Translations under genes and position numbers: made by a program
The notes under the pieces: generated by a model
What the model saw: the letters and a program-made list of their open reading frames with translations, nothing else
Told to the model about the DNA's origin: nothing
The model's database searches: none
Source of the DNA: Streptomyces cyaneofuscatus
Lineage (GTDB): Bacteria; Actinomycetota; Actinomycetes; Streptomycetales; Streptomycetaceae
Direction of reading: 5' to 3'
Length of the DNA stretch: 64,000 nucleotides
Assembly (NCBI RefSeq): GCF_000718135.1
Contig: NZ_JOEM01000008.1
Location: 62,001-126,000, forward strand
In this document: positions 33,916-44,834 of the stretch, in pieces
Numbering within the stretch: the stretch's first letter is position 1
Layout of the letters: each line of letters starts with the position of its first letter

Positions 33916-35445
33916 TCACACCAGGCCGAACGACCTGAGCGCCGCGAGGAACTCCTCCGGCCGGGTGGTGTGGACGAGGTGGCCCGCCTCGATGGTGGCG
34001 AACACGGCGCCGGGGATGATCCTCGCCATGCCGGCCAGCTGCTCCTGGTCGATGTGGCTCGTCGCGCCACCGCCGATGATCAGGGTAGGAGCGGTGATCT
34101 CCGCCAGCCGTTCGCGGCTCGTCGGGTCGGGGTCGTTCAGCTGGGCGTCGATGTCCGGGACGACGGACCAGTCGAAGTCCAGCTCGACTTCCGGACGTTC
34201 GGCCTGCGGCCGGGGCGGGTCGAGAGGGAGGAGCGGCGGGGCGTCCTCGATGACCAGTCGCCCGATCAGCCCGGGCTCGCGCTGGGCCAGGAGGTAGGCG
34301 GCCACGCCGCCCATGGAGTGGCCGATCACGGTGGCACCGGCCAGGTTGCGGGCCTCCAGGAAGGCGTGCAGGTCGTCGCGGAAGAGCTCGAAGGAGTAGC
34401 GGCCGGGCCAGTCGCTCAGCCCGTGGCCCCGGAAGTCGGGGGCGTACACGCGGTGTCCGGCGGCGAGCTCCCCGGCGACGCGGGTCCAGGTGAGGGAGGA
34501 GCCGGCCCGGCCGTGGAGGAGGACGACGGGCGGTGCGGAGGGTTCGCCCCATACCCGGTACGCCAGCCGGACGCCGCCCGCGTGCACGGTGAGGACCTCC
34601 GGAGCGAGGAAGGCCGCCACCGTACGGGAGAAGCCGCCCGGGTCGTCGAGCCACGGGAAGTGCCCCGCGCCCCGCTGGACGGTGAACTCGCCGTACGGGA
34701 AGAGCGCGGCCAGCTCCGTCGCCCGGTCCGGGCTCGGGTGGCCGTCGTACTCACCGGCCAGGACGAGCACCGGCACGGCCAGCTCGCGCAGGGCGGGGAG
34801 CAGGGCGGCGGGGTCGTACGCGCCCTCGTCGTAGCGGCCGCGCGCCTCGGGGTTGGTCTGGCCGGCGGAGGCGGCCGCGTGGGCCCGGGCCGTGTCGTCC
34901 CAGCGGCCGTAGGTGAGCGGGCGGACGGCGGGCCACAGCGCGGCGAAGGGCCCGCCGGCGAGCAGCGCCTCCTGCGCGGCCCGGGCCTCGGCGTACCAGG
35001 ATTCGCCGCTGCGCAGCTCGGCGGCCTCGCGCACATCCTGGTCGGTCACCTCGATGCCGGCGGCCCGGGTGGAAGGGGTGATGAGGGTCAGGCTGCGCAG
35101 CCGCTCCGGGTGCCGGGCGGCGTACAGCAGGGCCAGGTTCGCGCCCGCCGAGTGGGCCAGCAGGTCGATCCGGTCCAGGCCGAGGTGCTCGCGCAGCGCC
35201 TCCACGTCGGCCACGAGCCGGTCGCAGCGGTAGGTCGAGGGGTCCTCGGGTGCGGCGGACTCCCCCGTTCCGCGCAGGTCGAGCAGGACCAGCTGCCGTA
35301 CGGCGGAGAGCCCGCCGAGGTCGCCGAGGTACGCGCTCGCCCGCATCGGTCCGCCGGGCAGGCAGATCAGCGGCTCGCCCTCCCCCACCAGGTGGTAGGC
35401 GAGCGGGGTGGTGTCGTACGCGGAGAAGGTCGGCATGCCGTCCAT
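33916..35445 (-). CDS. Tandem double alpha/beta hydrolase
   Basis: 509 residues from ATG 35445 (MDGMPTFSAYDT). Two alpha/beta hydrolase domains in one chain. Domain 1 (about 1-255): LICLPGGPM, LLDLRGTGES, nucleophile region DLLAHSAGAN (Ser in AHSAG) and GAGHFPW; close to proline iminopeptidase-type enzymes. Domain 2 (about 262-505): VVLLHGRAGSS, DFRGHGLSD, VIGHSMGGVA and EAGHLVH. Both have a complete Ser-Asp-His set as far as can be seen. Normal family members are about 270 residues. Convergent with the acyl-CoA synthetase and divergent from paaK. Substrates unknown. Confidence 0.85.
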   Translation of the reverse strand: MDGMPTFSAYDTTPLAYHLVGEGEPLICLPGGPMRASAYLGDLGGLSAVRQLVLLDLRGTGESAAPEDPSTYRCDRLVADVEALREHLGLDRIDLLAHSAGANLALLYAARHPERLRSLTLITPSTRAAGIEVTDQDVREAAELRSGESWYAEARAAQEALLAGGPFAALWPAVRPLTYGRWDDTARAHAAASAGQTNPEARGRYDEGAYDPAALLPALRELAVPVLVLAGEYDGHPSPDRATELAALFPYGEFTVQRGAGHFPWLDDPGGFSRTVAAFLAPEVLTVHAGGVRLAYRVWGEPSAPPVVLLHGRAGSSLTWTRVAGELAAGHRVYAPDFRGHGLSDWPGRYSFELFRDDLHAFLEARNLAGATVIGHSMGGVAAYLLAQREPGLIGRLVIEDAPPLLPLDPPRPQAERPEVELDFDWSVVPDIDAQLNDPDPTSRERLAEITAPTLIIGGGATSHIDQEQLAGMARIIPGAVFATIEAGHLVHTTRPEEFLAALRSFGLV

Positions 35446-35475
35446 CCAAACAGGAACACGTGGACGAACGCACCG

Positions 35476-35541
35476 GGCTTCGCTCCAAGCCGATCGGGGC
35501 TGCGCTGCGAGCCGATCCGGAATGCGCTGCGCGCCGATCGG
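35476..35541. repeat. Three 22-bp direct repeats between divergent genes
   Basis: Units 35476-35497, 35498-35519 and 35520-35541 share the pattern GCTGCGCTGCGAGCCGATCGG with minor changes; the core GCCGATC is at 35489, 35511 and 35533, exactly 22 bp apart. The block lies between the double hydrolase start and paaK, 31 bases from the former. Confidence 0.8.
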
Positions 35542-35606
35542 GAACGGGTCCGTGCGCCCCTCTTGCCAGCGCCCCCGGCCTCCTGAATTACTGCTCCCAG
35601 GAAGAT

Positions 35607-35624
35607 CGACCGAATGATCGGTCG
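35607..35624. promoter_or_regulatory. Palindrome CGACCGA-ATGA-TCGGTCG upstream of paaK
   Basis: Perfect 7-base arms with a 4-base spacer, 26 bases before the paaK ATG. It has the ACCGA/TCGGT shape I recall for PaaR-type TetR regulators of phenylacetate genes in actinobacteria. The assignment is tentative. Confidence 0.5.
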
Positions 35625-35650
35625 CCCGGTTCGGTAGAGGAAGGGCCCTG

Positions 35651-36946
35651 ATGACAGCCATGCTGGACGCGGCGGAACAGCTGAGCCGCGCCGATCTGGA
35701 AGCCCTCCAGCTCGAACGGCTCCGCACGACCCTGCGCCACGCCTACGAGAACGTGCCGTTCTACCGGGCGGCGTTCGACGCGGCCGGGCTGCGGCCCGAG
35801 GACTGCCGTACGCTCGCCGACCTCGCCCGCTTCCCGTTCACCGCCAAGGCCGACCTGCGCGACAACTACCCCTTCGGGATGTTCGCCGTGCCGGAGGCGG
35901 ACGTCCGGCGCATCCACGCCTCCAGCGGCACGACCGGCCGCCCGACCGTCGTCGGCTACACCGAACGGGACCTGGACACCTGGGCGGACGTGGTCGCCCG
36001 GTCGATCCGCGCGGCGGGCGGCCGGCCCGGCCACAAGGTCCATGTGGCGTACGGGTACGGGCTGTTCACCGGCGGGCTCGGCGCGCACTACGGGGCCGAG
36101 CGGCTCGGCTGCACGGTGATCCCGGCGTCGGGCGGGATGACGGCGCGCCAGGTGCAGCTGATCCAGGACTTCCGGCCCGAGATCATCATGATCACGCCCT
36201 CCTACATGCTGACGCTGCTGGACGAGTTCGAGCGGCAGGGCGTCGACCCGCGCACGACCTCCCTCAAGGTGGGAATCTTCGGCGCGGAGCCGTGGACCGA
36301 GGCGATGCGCCGGGAGATCGAGGACCGGTTCGCCATCGACGCCGTCGACATATACGGGCTCTCCGAGGTCATGGGCCCCGGGGTGGCGCAGGAGTGCGTG
36401 GAGACGAAGGACGGGCTGCACATCTGGGAGGACCACTTCTATCCGGAGGTCGTGGATCCGTTCACCGGTGAGGTGCTGCCGGACGGGGAGGAGGGCGAGC
36501 TGGTCTTCACCTCGCTCACCAAGGAGGCGATGCCGGTGATCCGCTACCGCACCCGGGACCTGACGCGGCTGCTGCCGGGGACGGCCCGGAACTTCCGACG
36601 GATGGAGAAGGTGACCGGGCGCAGCGACGACATGGTGATCCTGCGCGGGGTGAACCTGTTCCCGACGCAGATCGAGGAGATCGTGCTGCGTACGCCCGCC
36701 GTCGCCCCGCACTTCCAGCTCCTCCTGACCCGGCAGGGCCGATTGGACGCGCTGACGGTACGGGCGGAGGCGCGGGCGGACGCGACGGTGGCGGACCGGG
36801 AGAAGGCGGCGGCCGCGATCGCGGCTGCGGTGAAGGAGGGGGTCGGGGTGTCGGTGGGGGTCGAGATCGTGGACCCGGAGTCGCTGGAGCGCTCGGTGGG
36901 CAAGATCCGGCGGATCGTGGATCTGCGGGAGTCCGGCACGGGGTGA
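35651..36946 (+). CDS. paaK: Phenylacetate-CoA ligase
   Basis: 431 residues from ATG 35651 with GAGGAAGG upstream. PaaK-type adenylate-forming enzyme: P-loop IHASSGTTGRPTVVGYT, FGAEPWTEAMR, DIYGLSEVMGPGVAQEC, and hinge GRSDDMVILRGVNLFPTQIE. It converts phenylacetate to phenylacetyl-CoA, the first step of aerobic phenylacetate degradation. The other paa genes (epoxidase, hydratase) are not nearby, so this is a stand-alone ligase that feeds a pathway encoded elsewhere, possibly for another aryl acid. Confidence 0.92.
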   Translation: MTAMLDAAEQLSRADLEALQLERLRTTLRHAYENVPFYRAAFDAAGLRPEDCRTLADLARFPFTAKADLRDNYPFGMFAVPEADVRRIHASSGTTGRPTVVGYTERDLDTWADVVARSIRAAGGRPGHKVHVAYGYGLFTGGLGAHYGAERLGCTVIPASGGMTARQVQLIQDFRPEIIMITPSYMLTLLDEFERQGVDPRTTSLKVGIFGAEPWTEAMRREIEDRFAIDAVDIYGLSEVMGPGVAQECVETKDGLHIWEDHFYPEVVDPFTGEVLPDGEEGELVFTSLTKEAMPVIRYRTRDLTRLLPGTARNFRRMEKVTGRSDDMVILRGVNLFPTQIEEIVLRTPAVAPHFQLLLTRQGRLDALTVRAEARADATVADREKAAAAIAAAVKEGVGVSVGVEIVDPESLERSVGKIRRIVDLRESGTG

Positions 36947-37090
36947 ACAGCCCCGGTGACCGGGTGGTCCCGGTGGTGCGAACAGCACGCGTGACCGGCA
37001 CGTTCACACCACCGCAACACCCGTTCCCACTATGCGGACACCTGCTCGAAAATCTCGACAGAGAGGCCTGGGCACTGCCAGTCTCCCGCT

Positions 37091-37993
37091 ATGCATCTCG
37101 CCAACCGTTCCCTGGTCACCACGGTCACCGCCGTCTGCTCCGCCGTCGTCCTCTGCGCCGCCCTGACCGGCTGCGCCCCGCAAGCGGAGGAGAAGCCGAA
37201 GGCCTCGGGCGCCTCGGGCCAGGCCGGCGCGACGACCGGAGCGTGCGCGCCGGGCGGGCTCGCCACCGAGGTCGAGGGCAAGCTGACCGTCGGCACGGAC
37301 AAGCCCGCGTACGCCCCCTGGTTCTCCGACGACGAGCCGTCCAACGGCAAGGGGTTCGAGTCGGCGGTGGCGTACGCAGTGGCGAAGCAGCTCGGTTACG
37401 GCCGCGATGCGGTCCTCTGGCAGCACGTGCCGTTCAACAGCGCGTTCGCGCCCGGCGCCAAGAAGTTCGACTTCGACATCAATCAGGTCTCCATCAGCGA
37501 GTCCCGGAAGAAGGCCGTGGCGTTCTCCTCCGGTTACTACGACGTACGCCAGGCGGTCGTCGCGCTCAAGTCGTCCAAGGCGGCCGGGGCGAGGAGTGTG
37601 GCCGATCTGAAGGACGTCAAGCTGGGCGCCCAAGTGGGCACCACCAGCCTGGAGTTCATCAACGACCTGGTGAAGCCGGACACGAAGCCCGCCGTCTACC
37701 AGCGCAACGACTTCGCCAAGTCGGCGCTGAAGACCGGCCAGGTGGACGCCATCGTGGTGGACCTTCCCACCGCCTTCTACATCACCGGGGCCGAGGTGCC
37801 GGAGGCGAAGGTCGTCGGCCAGTTCCCCAACTCCACCGACAAGCCGGAGCAGTTCGGTCTGGTTCTCGACAAGGAGTCCACGCTCACCTCCTGCGTGAGC
37901 GGTGCCGTGGACGCCCTGCGGAAGGACGGCACGCTCGCCGCCCTGGAGAAGGAGTGGCTCTCCGACGCCGTCGACGCGCCGGTGCTCAAGTGA
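37091..37993 (+). CDS. ABC transporter substrate-binding lipoprotein (polar amino acid family)
   Basis: 300 residues. Lipobox LTGC with Cys28 marks a membrane-anchored binding protein. Family 3 binding fold: LTVGTDKPAYAPWF, FESAVAYAVAKQLG, FDFDINQVSISESRKKAVAFSSGYYD, LKDVKLGAQVGTTSLEFI and QVDAIVVDLPTAFY. It delivers an amino acid or related solute to the permease encoded next. No ribosome site; CAGTCT lies six bases before the ATG, a possible leaderless start. First gene of a three-gene operon. Confidence 0.88.
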   Translation: MHLANRSLVTTVTAVCSAVVLCAALTGCAPQAEEKPKASGASGQAGATTGACAPGGLATEVEGKLTVGTDKPAYAPWFSDDEPSNGKGFESAVAYAVAKQLGYGRDAVLWQHVPFNSAFAPGAKKFDFDINQVSISESRKKAVAFSSGYYDVRQAVVALKSSKAAGARSVADLKDVKLGAQVGTTSLEFINDLVKPDTKPAVYQRNDFAKSALKTGQVDAIVVDLPTAFYITGAEVPEAKVVGQFPNSTDKPEQFGLVLDKESTLTSCVSGAVDALRKDGTLAALEKEWLSDAVDAPVLK

Positions 37994-38868
37994 CGCTGCA
38001 CAAGACGCTGCCCGGGGAGGACACCTACGTCCCCTCCGAGCGCCGGATCGCCCGCGAACGCCACCGGCGGGCCCGGACCCGGCGGGCGACGGCGATCGCC
38101 GCGACCAGCACGCTGGTGGTGGGTGTGGTGCTGTTCCTGCTGATCACGGGCTCGCCCGGCTGGGACCGTACACAGGAGACGTTCTTCAGCCCGCACTACG
38201 CGCGCATCGCGCTGCCCCAGGTCCTGGAGGGCCTGTGGCTGAACCTGCGGCTGCTGGCGGTGTGCGGCAGCGCCGTGCTGACGTTCGGCCTGCTGCTGGC
38301 GGTGGCGCGTACGCTGCGCGGGCCGGTGTTCTTCCCGATCCGGGCGCTGGCCACCGCGTACACGGACTTCTTCCGCGGACTGCCGCTGATCATCTGCCTG
38401 TTGATGGTGGTCTTCGGGGTGCCGGCGCTGCGCCTGGAGGGCGTGACCAACGATCCGGTCCTGCTGGGCGGCGCCGCCCTGGTGCTGACGTACTCGGCGT
38501 ACGTCGCGGAGGTCTTCCGGGCGGGCATCGAGTCCGTGCACCCCTCGCAGCGGGCCGCCGCCCGGTCGCTGGGGCTCAGCAGCGGCAAGACGCTGCGCTT
38601 CGTCGTCCTGCCCCAGGCGGTACGCCGGGTGGTGCCGCCGCTCCTCAACGACCTGGTCTCCCTCCAGAAGGACACCGGGCTCGTCTCGATCGCCGGGGCG
38701 GTCGACGCCGTGTACGCGGCGCAGATCATCGCCAGCAAGGACTTCAACTACACACCGTACGTCGTGGCGGGCCTGGTCTTCGTCGCGCTGACCATCCCGA
38801 TGACCCGGCTCACCGACTGGGTGACGGCCCGGATGGACCGGCGACGGGCCCAGGGAGGACTGGTATGA
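37990..38868 (+). CDS. ABC transporter permease (HisM/GlnP type)
   Basis: 292 residues from GTG 37990, which overlaps the stop of the binding-protein gene as GTGA. A basic cytoplasmic N-terminus is followed by a helix (about 33-52) and then a binding-protein-dependent permease domain with about five helices. The EAA loop ESVHPSQRAAARSLGLSSGKTLRFVVLPQAVRRVVPPLLND contacts the ATPase. One permease gene only, so a homodimer is likely. Confidence 0.9.
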   Translation: MTLHKTLPGEDTYVPSERRIARERHRRARTRRATAIAATSTLVVGVVLFLLITGSPGWDRTQETFFSPHYARIALPQVLEGLWLNLRLLAVCGSAVLTFGLLLAVARTLRGPVFFPIRALATAYTDFFRGLPLIICLLMVVFGVPALRLEGVTNDPVLLGGAALVLTYSAYVAEVFRAGIESVHPSQRAAARSLGLSSGKTLRFVVLPQAVRRVVPPLLNDLVSLQKDTGLVSIAGAVDAVYAAQIIASKDFNYTPYVVAGLVFVALTIPMTRLTDWVTARMDRRRAQGGLV

Positions 38869-39614
38869 GCACAGCGCCCGTGCTGCGGATGGAGGCGGTC
38901 CGCAAGTCGTTCGGTACGTCGCTGGTGCTGCGGGACGTGGACCTGGAGGTCGCCCCGCACACCGTGACCGCGCTGATCGGCGCCTCGGGGTCCGGGAAAT
39001 CGACGCTCCTGCGGTGCGCCAACCTCCTGGAGGAGATCGACGACGGGGCGATCTGGCTGGAGGGCGAGGAGATCACCGACCCCCGGACCGACGCGGACGC
39101 GGTGCGCCGACGGATCGGGGTGGTCTTCCAGGCGTACAACCTCTTCCCGCACCTCACCGTCCTCCAGAACATCACCCTCGCCCCGCAGCGCGTCCACGGC
39201 CTCTCCCGTGCCGAGGCCGAGGGACAGGCCCGCGAGCTGCTGGAGCGGCTCGGGCTCGGCGCGAAGGCGGACGAGTACCCGGACCGGCTCAGCGGCGGCC
39301 AGCAGCAGCGTACGGCGATCGTCCGGGCGCTGGCGGTACGGCCCCGGCTGCTGCTCCTGGACGAGATCACCGCCGCCCTGGACCCGGAGCTGGTGGGCGA
39401 GGTGCTCGGCCTGGTCCGCGAGGTGAAGGACGAGGGCATGACGATGGTGATCGCGACCCACGAGATGGCCTTCGCCCGCGAGGTCGCCGACCAGGTCTGC
39501 TTCCTGGACGGGGTGGTGCTGGAACGCGGCACACCGGCAGAGGTGTTCGGTGCGCCCAGGGAGGAGCGTACGCAGAGGTTCCTGCGGCGGATCGTGGAGG
39601 CGGGGCGGCTGTGA
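38865..39614 (+). CDS. ABC transporter ATP-binding protein (GlnQ/HisP type)
   Basis: 249 residues, overlapping the permease stop by ATGA. Walker A GASGSGKST, Q-loop VVFQAYNLFPHLTVLQN, signature LSGGQQQR, Walker B LLLLDEITAALDP and H-loop IATHEMAFA are all intact. It energises uptake with the two preceding products. The Ile in LDEITAAL replaces the more usual Pro (LDEPTSAL). Confidence 0.93.
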   Translation: MSTAPVLRMEAVRKSFGTSLVLRDVDLEVAPHTVTALIGASGSGKSTLLRCANLLEEIDDGAIWLEGEEITDPRTDADAVRRRIGVVFQAYNLFPHLTVLQNITLAPQRVHGLSRAEAEGQARELLERLGLGAKADEYPDRLSGGQQQRTAIVRALAVRPRLLLLDEITAALDPELVGEVLGLVREVKDEGMTMVIATHEMAFAREVADQVCFLDGVVLERGTPAEVFGAPREERTQRFLRRIVEAGRL

Positions 39615-39670
39615 GGAGCACTGCGCCCGGTGGCGGGCACCACGCCCTCGGTACGCCGGACGCCTGGCGA

Positions 39671-39682
39671 TAGCATCACCCG
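39671..39682 (+). promoter_or_regulatory. TAGCAT -10 box of a leaderless gene
   Basis: TAGCAT (39671-39676) is followed by six bases and then GTG 39683, with no ribosome site. The start point would coincide with the start codon. Confidence 0.55.
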
Positions 39683-40003
39683 GTGACGATTCCAGACCCG
39701 GAGGGCTCCAGACCCTCGCCGCTGCCCGTGATCTCCCCGCGCGGAGAGTTCGACATGGACAACACCACCTCGCTCGGAGCGGAGATCGAGACGATGGCCG
39801 CCGTCCACGGCGGAGTGGTGCTGGACGCCAGCAGCATCACGTTCGCCGACTCCTCCTTCCTGCGGATGATCCTCAGCACCCACCAGCGCACCGATCTGCG
39901 CATCGCGGCCCCCTCCAGGCGGGTGGCCCGGCTGTTCGACCTCGCGGGTGTCGACACCTACCTGCGGATCTACCCGACCCTGGAGACCGCCCGCACCACC
40001 TGA
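39683..40003 (+). CDS. STAS-domain anti-sigma factor antagonist-like protein
   Basis: 106 residues from GTG 39683. Short N-terminal tail, then STAS strands ISPRGEFDMDN, helix, VVLDASSITFADSSFLRMI (the FADSS segment bears the phosphorylatable Ser), RIAAPSRRVARLFDLAGVD. The family binds anti-sigma kinases and is controlled by serine phosphorylation. No kinase or sigma gene is adjacent, so the partner is encoded elsewhere. Confidence 0.85.
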   Translation: MTIPDPEGSRPSPLPVISPRGEFDMDNTTSLGAEIETMAAVHGGVVLDASSITFADSSFLRMILSTHQRTDLRIAAPSRRVARLFDLAGVDTYLRIYPTLETARTT

Positions 40004-40103
40004 CGGCCGACCTGACATCGGGTCTCCCCGCAGGGGCCGACGCGCAGGCGGTGAAAGGTCGTTGGACGGACCCGGTCGAACCACCACCCCCACCCTCAAA
40101 GGG

Positions 40104-40934
40104 TCAGTGGTTGGCGATGTACTTCCGCCAGGTGGCGGTGTCGGCCTTGATGTGGTCGATGTCGCGGAGGTAGAGGTCGGCGTGGCCGTCGGCGATGTGA
40201 CGGGCGGAGTTCGCGTCGCCGTCGGCGGCGGACCGGCGCATGAATGCGACCAAGGACTGCAGGCGGACGGCGACGGTGTCCATGGCGGCGATGCGCTGGT
40301 TCCGGGTGCAGCCGTAGGCGTCGAGGAACAGGCGTGCGCGGCGTGCCTGTTCCTCCGCTTTTCCGAAGCCGTCGGTGTTGGCCGGGTGGGTGAGCGGCGC
40401 GAACCGGTAGAGGGCGTAGGCGAGGTCCCAGGCCCGCGGCCCGGGCCGTGCACCGTCGAAGTCGATGATTCCGGTGGCGGTCCCACCGGTGAACACGCAG
40501 TTGTAGGGCGCGAAGTCGCCGTGGCAGATGACCTCCACCGGGTCCAGGGCAGCGAACTGCCAGCCCGGCAGGTTCTCGGCCGCCAGCTCGGTGGTCGCGT
40601 CGTGATAGGCGCGCAGGAGACGGCCCGCCGACGACAGGGCGTGCTCACTGCGCACATCGTCGCTGAGCGGGTAGTTGCCGACACGACCGTCCAGGTGGTC
40701 CAGGATCTCCCGGCCCCTCCCGTCGAAGCCCAGGAAGCGAGGTGCGCCGGTGAATCCGGCGGTCCGCACCCTGTCCAGGAGGATGTGGACGCTCGCGCTC
40801 CAGGAACGGACCGGACGCCGGACGGTGTCGCCGATTCGGACGACGACGGTCGTGCCGCCGCCGGCCAGTTCGGTCCCGGACGGTTCGTCCGTGGGGTGAC
40901 CGCTGCCGGGCGCCTGATCGACCGGGTCCGTCAT
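40104..40934 (-). CDS. Phosphotransferase-fold protein (APH family)
   Basis: 276 residues from ATG 40934 after GGAGAGAG. Fold markers: TTVVVRIGDTVRRP (N-lobe), GRLLRAYHDAT, catalytic loop VICHGDFAPYNCVF and metal site IIDFDGARPGPRAWDLAYALYRFAPL. The last segment is the usual ADLA-like block of APH/choline kinase relatives. Substrate unknown; in streptomycetes such genes are common and not always resistance genes. Its stop lies 101 bases from that of the convergent STAS gene. Confidence 0.82.
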   Translation of the reverse strand: MTDPVDQAPGSGHPTDEPSGTELAGGGTTVVVRIGDTVRRPVRSWSASVHILLDRVRTAGFTGAPRFLGFDGRGREILDHLDGRVGNYPLSDDVRSEHALSSAGRLLRAYHDATTELAAENLPGWQFAALDPVEVICHGDFAPYNCVFTGGTATGIIDFDGARPGPRAWDLAYALYRFAPLTHPANTDGFGKAEEQARRARLFLDAYGCTRNQRIAAMDTVAVRLQSLVAFMRRSAADGDANSARHIADGHADLYLRDIDHIKADTATWRKYIANH

Positions 40935-41014
40935 GTCGCTCTCTCCAGTCTCTGTTCGCTGCCGGGCCGGGGCCCGTGCCGGACGAGAAGGGCGGGATCC
41001 CCTCAACGATCTTT

Positions 41015-41056
41015 TGGTCCAGACCTCTTGACGATTGGTCTAGGCCTTCTTAGTGT
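41015..41056 (+). promoter_or_regulatory. Chitinase promoter with two DasR-type 12-bp direct repeats
   Basis: TGGTCCAGACCT (41015-41026) and TGGTCTAGGCCT (41036-41047) flank the -35 box TTGACG (41028-41033); the -10 box TAGTGT (41051-41056) follows after 17 bp. This arrangement is typical of streptomycete chitinase promoters, where the repeats are bound by DasR and mediate chitin induction and glucose repression. Confidence 0.85.
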
Positions 41057-41173
41057 CGCGGTGACACTGCGGGAGCCCCCAGGAGAGACACCACGTGCTC
41101 AAGGCCGCGCAGGGTTTTCTTGTCAGGCCAGGGACCCACCCCTGCCCTCCGGACGTCCCCCCGAGGAGCCCCC

Positions 41174-43036
<1,863 letters not shown>

Positions 43037-43052
43037 GCACCGGTACGACACT

Positions 43053-43089
43053 GAGCCCGCCCTCCCCCGTACGCGGGGAGGGCGGGCTC
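43053..43089. terminator. Hairpin between chitinase and convergent acyl-CoA synthetase
   Basis: Perfect 15-bp arms 43053-43067 and 43075-43089, seven-base loop. It begins 16 bases after the chitinase stop. Confidence 0.75.
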
Positions 43090-43136
43090 GACGTCTGTTC
43101 CGAGGACCGGGTGAGCGCGTCCGGTCAAGCGGCCCG

Positions 43137-44636
43137 TCAGGCCAGCCGGTCCCGCAGCTGCCGCTTGAGGATCTTCCCGCTGGCGTTGCGCGGGAGTTCG
43201 TCCACGAAGACGACCCGCTTGGGCGCCTTGAAGTGGGCCAGCTTCTCGCGGGCGTGGCCGATCAGTTCGGTGTCGCTCGCCTCGCCGCGCAGGACCACGA
43301 CGGCGGTGACGGCCTCGATCCAGCGCTCGTCGGGCAGCCCGATGACCGCGGTCTCGGCGACGGCGGGGTGGGTGTAGAGGGCGTCCTCCACCTGGCGGGA
43401 GGCGACCAGGACACCGCCGGAATTGATGACGTCCTTCACCCGGTCGACGACGGTGAAGTAGCCCTCGGTGTCGCGGACCGCGAGGTCGCCGGAGCGGAAC
43501 CAGCCGTCGCGGAAGGCGTCCGCCGTCTCCTCGGGCTTGTCCCAGTAGCCGGTGCAGAGTTGGGGCGAGCGGTAGACCACCTCGCCCGGGGTGCCGTCCG
43601 GGACCTCGCGGCCCTCCTCGTCGACGACGCGGGCCTCCACGAAGAGGACGGGCCGGCCGCAGGACTCCATCCGGCCCTCGTGCTCGTCGGGGCCGAGGAC
43701 GGTGGCGAGCGGGCCGATCTCGCTCTGGCCGAAGCAGTTGTAGAAGGCCAGGCGCGGCAGGCGGGCGCGCAGCCGTTCCAGGACGGGTACCGGCATGATC
43801 GACGCCCCGTAGTACGCCTTGCGGAGGGCGGAGAGGTCGCGGGAAGGGAAATCCGGGTGGTTGGCGAGACCGATCCAGACCGTGGGCGGGGCGAACAGGC
43901 TGTCGGCCAGGCCCGCTTCGACCAGGTCGAAGATCCGGTCGGCGTCCGGCCCGTCCAGGATGATGTTCTCCGCGCCGACCGCCAGATACGGCAGCAGGAA
44001 CACATGCATCTGGGCGGAGTGGTAGAGCGGCAGCGAGTGCACGGGCCGGTCGCCGGCCGCCAGGCCGAGGGCGGTGATCGCGCTGACGTACTCGTGGACC
44101 AGGGCCCCGTGCGTCATCATCGCCGCCTTGGGAAGGGCCGTGGTGCCGGAGGTGTAGAGGAGCTGCACCAGGTCGCCGGAGCCGGGGGCGCGCTCCGGGG
44201 TGAAGGGCCGCTCGGTGTCCAGGGCGTCGAGGAGCGAGCCCGGCGCGTCGCGCAGGGCGCGTACGGGACGGCCCGCGGGGATGCGGTCCGCGAGGTCCGG
44301 GTCGGTGAGGACGAGGGCGGAACCGGACTGGTCCAGGAGGTACGCCAGGTCGTCGCCGGTCAGGTTCTGGTTGACGGGGACGTGGACGAGCCCGGCCCGG
44401 GCGCAGGCGAGGAAGGCGATCAGGTAGACGTCGGAGTTGTGGGCGTACGAGGCCACCCGGTCGCCGGGGTGCAGCGCGTGTTCACCGGTCAGCACGGCCG
44501 CCGCGGTGGAGACCGCCGCGTCGAGCGAACCGTAGGTCCAGGCCCGGTCGCCGTACCGCACGGCGGTCCGTTCCGGGGTGCGGCGGGCGCTGCGGGTGAG
44601 GACGCCGTCGACTGTGCTGCTGCGTACACCGGTCAT
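43137..44636 (-). CDS. Acyl-CoA synthetase (long-chain type)
   Basis: 499 residues from ATG 44636 (MTGVRSSTVDG). P-loop LLYTSGTTALPKAAM, A5 YNCFGQSEIGP, A8 VDRVKDVINSGGVLVASRQVE and catalytic lysine region PRNASGKILKRQLRD. In the P-loop TALPKA the usual Gly (TGLPKG) is changed twice, which may matter for phosphate binding but also occurs in relatives. Monocistronic; divergent from the penicillin acylase-family gene 198 bp away. Confidence 0.88.
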   Translation of the reverse strand: MTGVRSSTVDGVLTRSARRTPERTAVRYGDRAWTYGSLDAAVSTAAAVLTGEHALHPGDRVASYAHNSDVYLIAFLACARAGLVHVPVNQNLTGDDLAYLLDQSGSALVLTDPDLADRIPAGRPVRALRDAPGSLLDALDTERPFTPERAPGSGDLVQLLYTSGTTALPKAAMMTHGALVHEYVSAITALGLAAGDRPVHSLPLYHSAQMHVFLLPYLAVGAENIILDGPDADRIFDLVEAGLADSLFAPPTVWIGLANHPDFPSRDLSALRKAYYGASIMPVPVLERLRARLPRLAFYNCFGQSEIGPLATVLGPDEHEGRMESCGRPVLFVEARVVDEEGREVPDGTPGEVVYRSPQLCTGYWDKPEETADAFRDGWFRSGDLAVRDTEGYFTVVDRVKDVINSGGVLVASRQVEDALYTHPAVAETAVIGLPDERWIEAVTAVVVLRGEASDTELIGHAREKLAHFKAPKRVVFVDELPRNASGKILKRQLRDRLA

Positions 44637-44834
44637 GGCGTGATCCTGTGCGGCCGGGCCCGGCGGGTCAAGGGGCCGGTGGGGGGTGTCGGGGCGTGCC
44701 GGGGGTGTCGGGTCGCGGCTGGATACCGACCAGACGGTTGACACGGGGCGCGGCGCCCTGGCTGAGTGGCGCGTGGCTGCCCGGCGGGTTTCGGGCAACC
44801 TCCTTCGTCACCCGCCTTGTTGGGAGGAACACCC

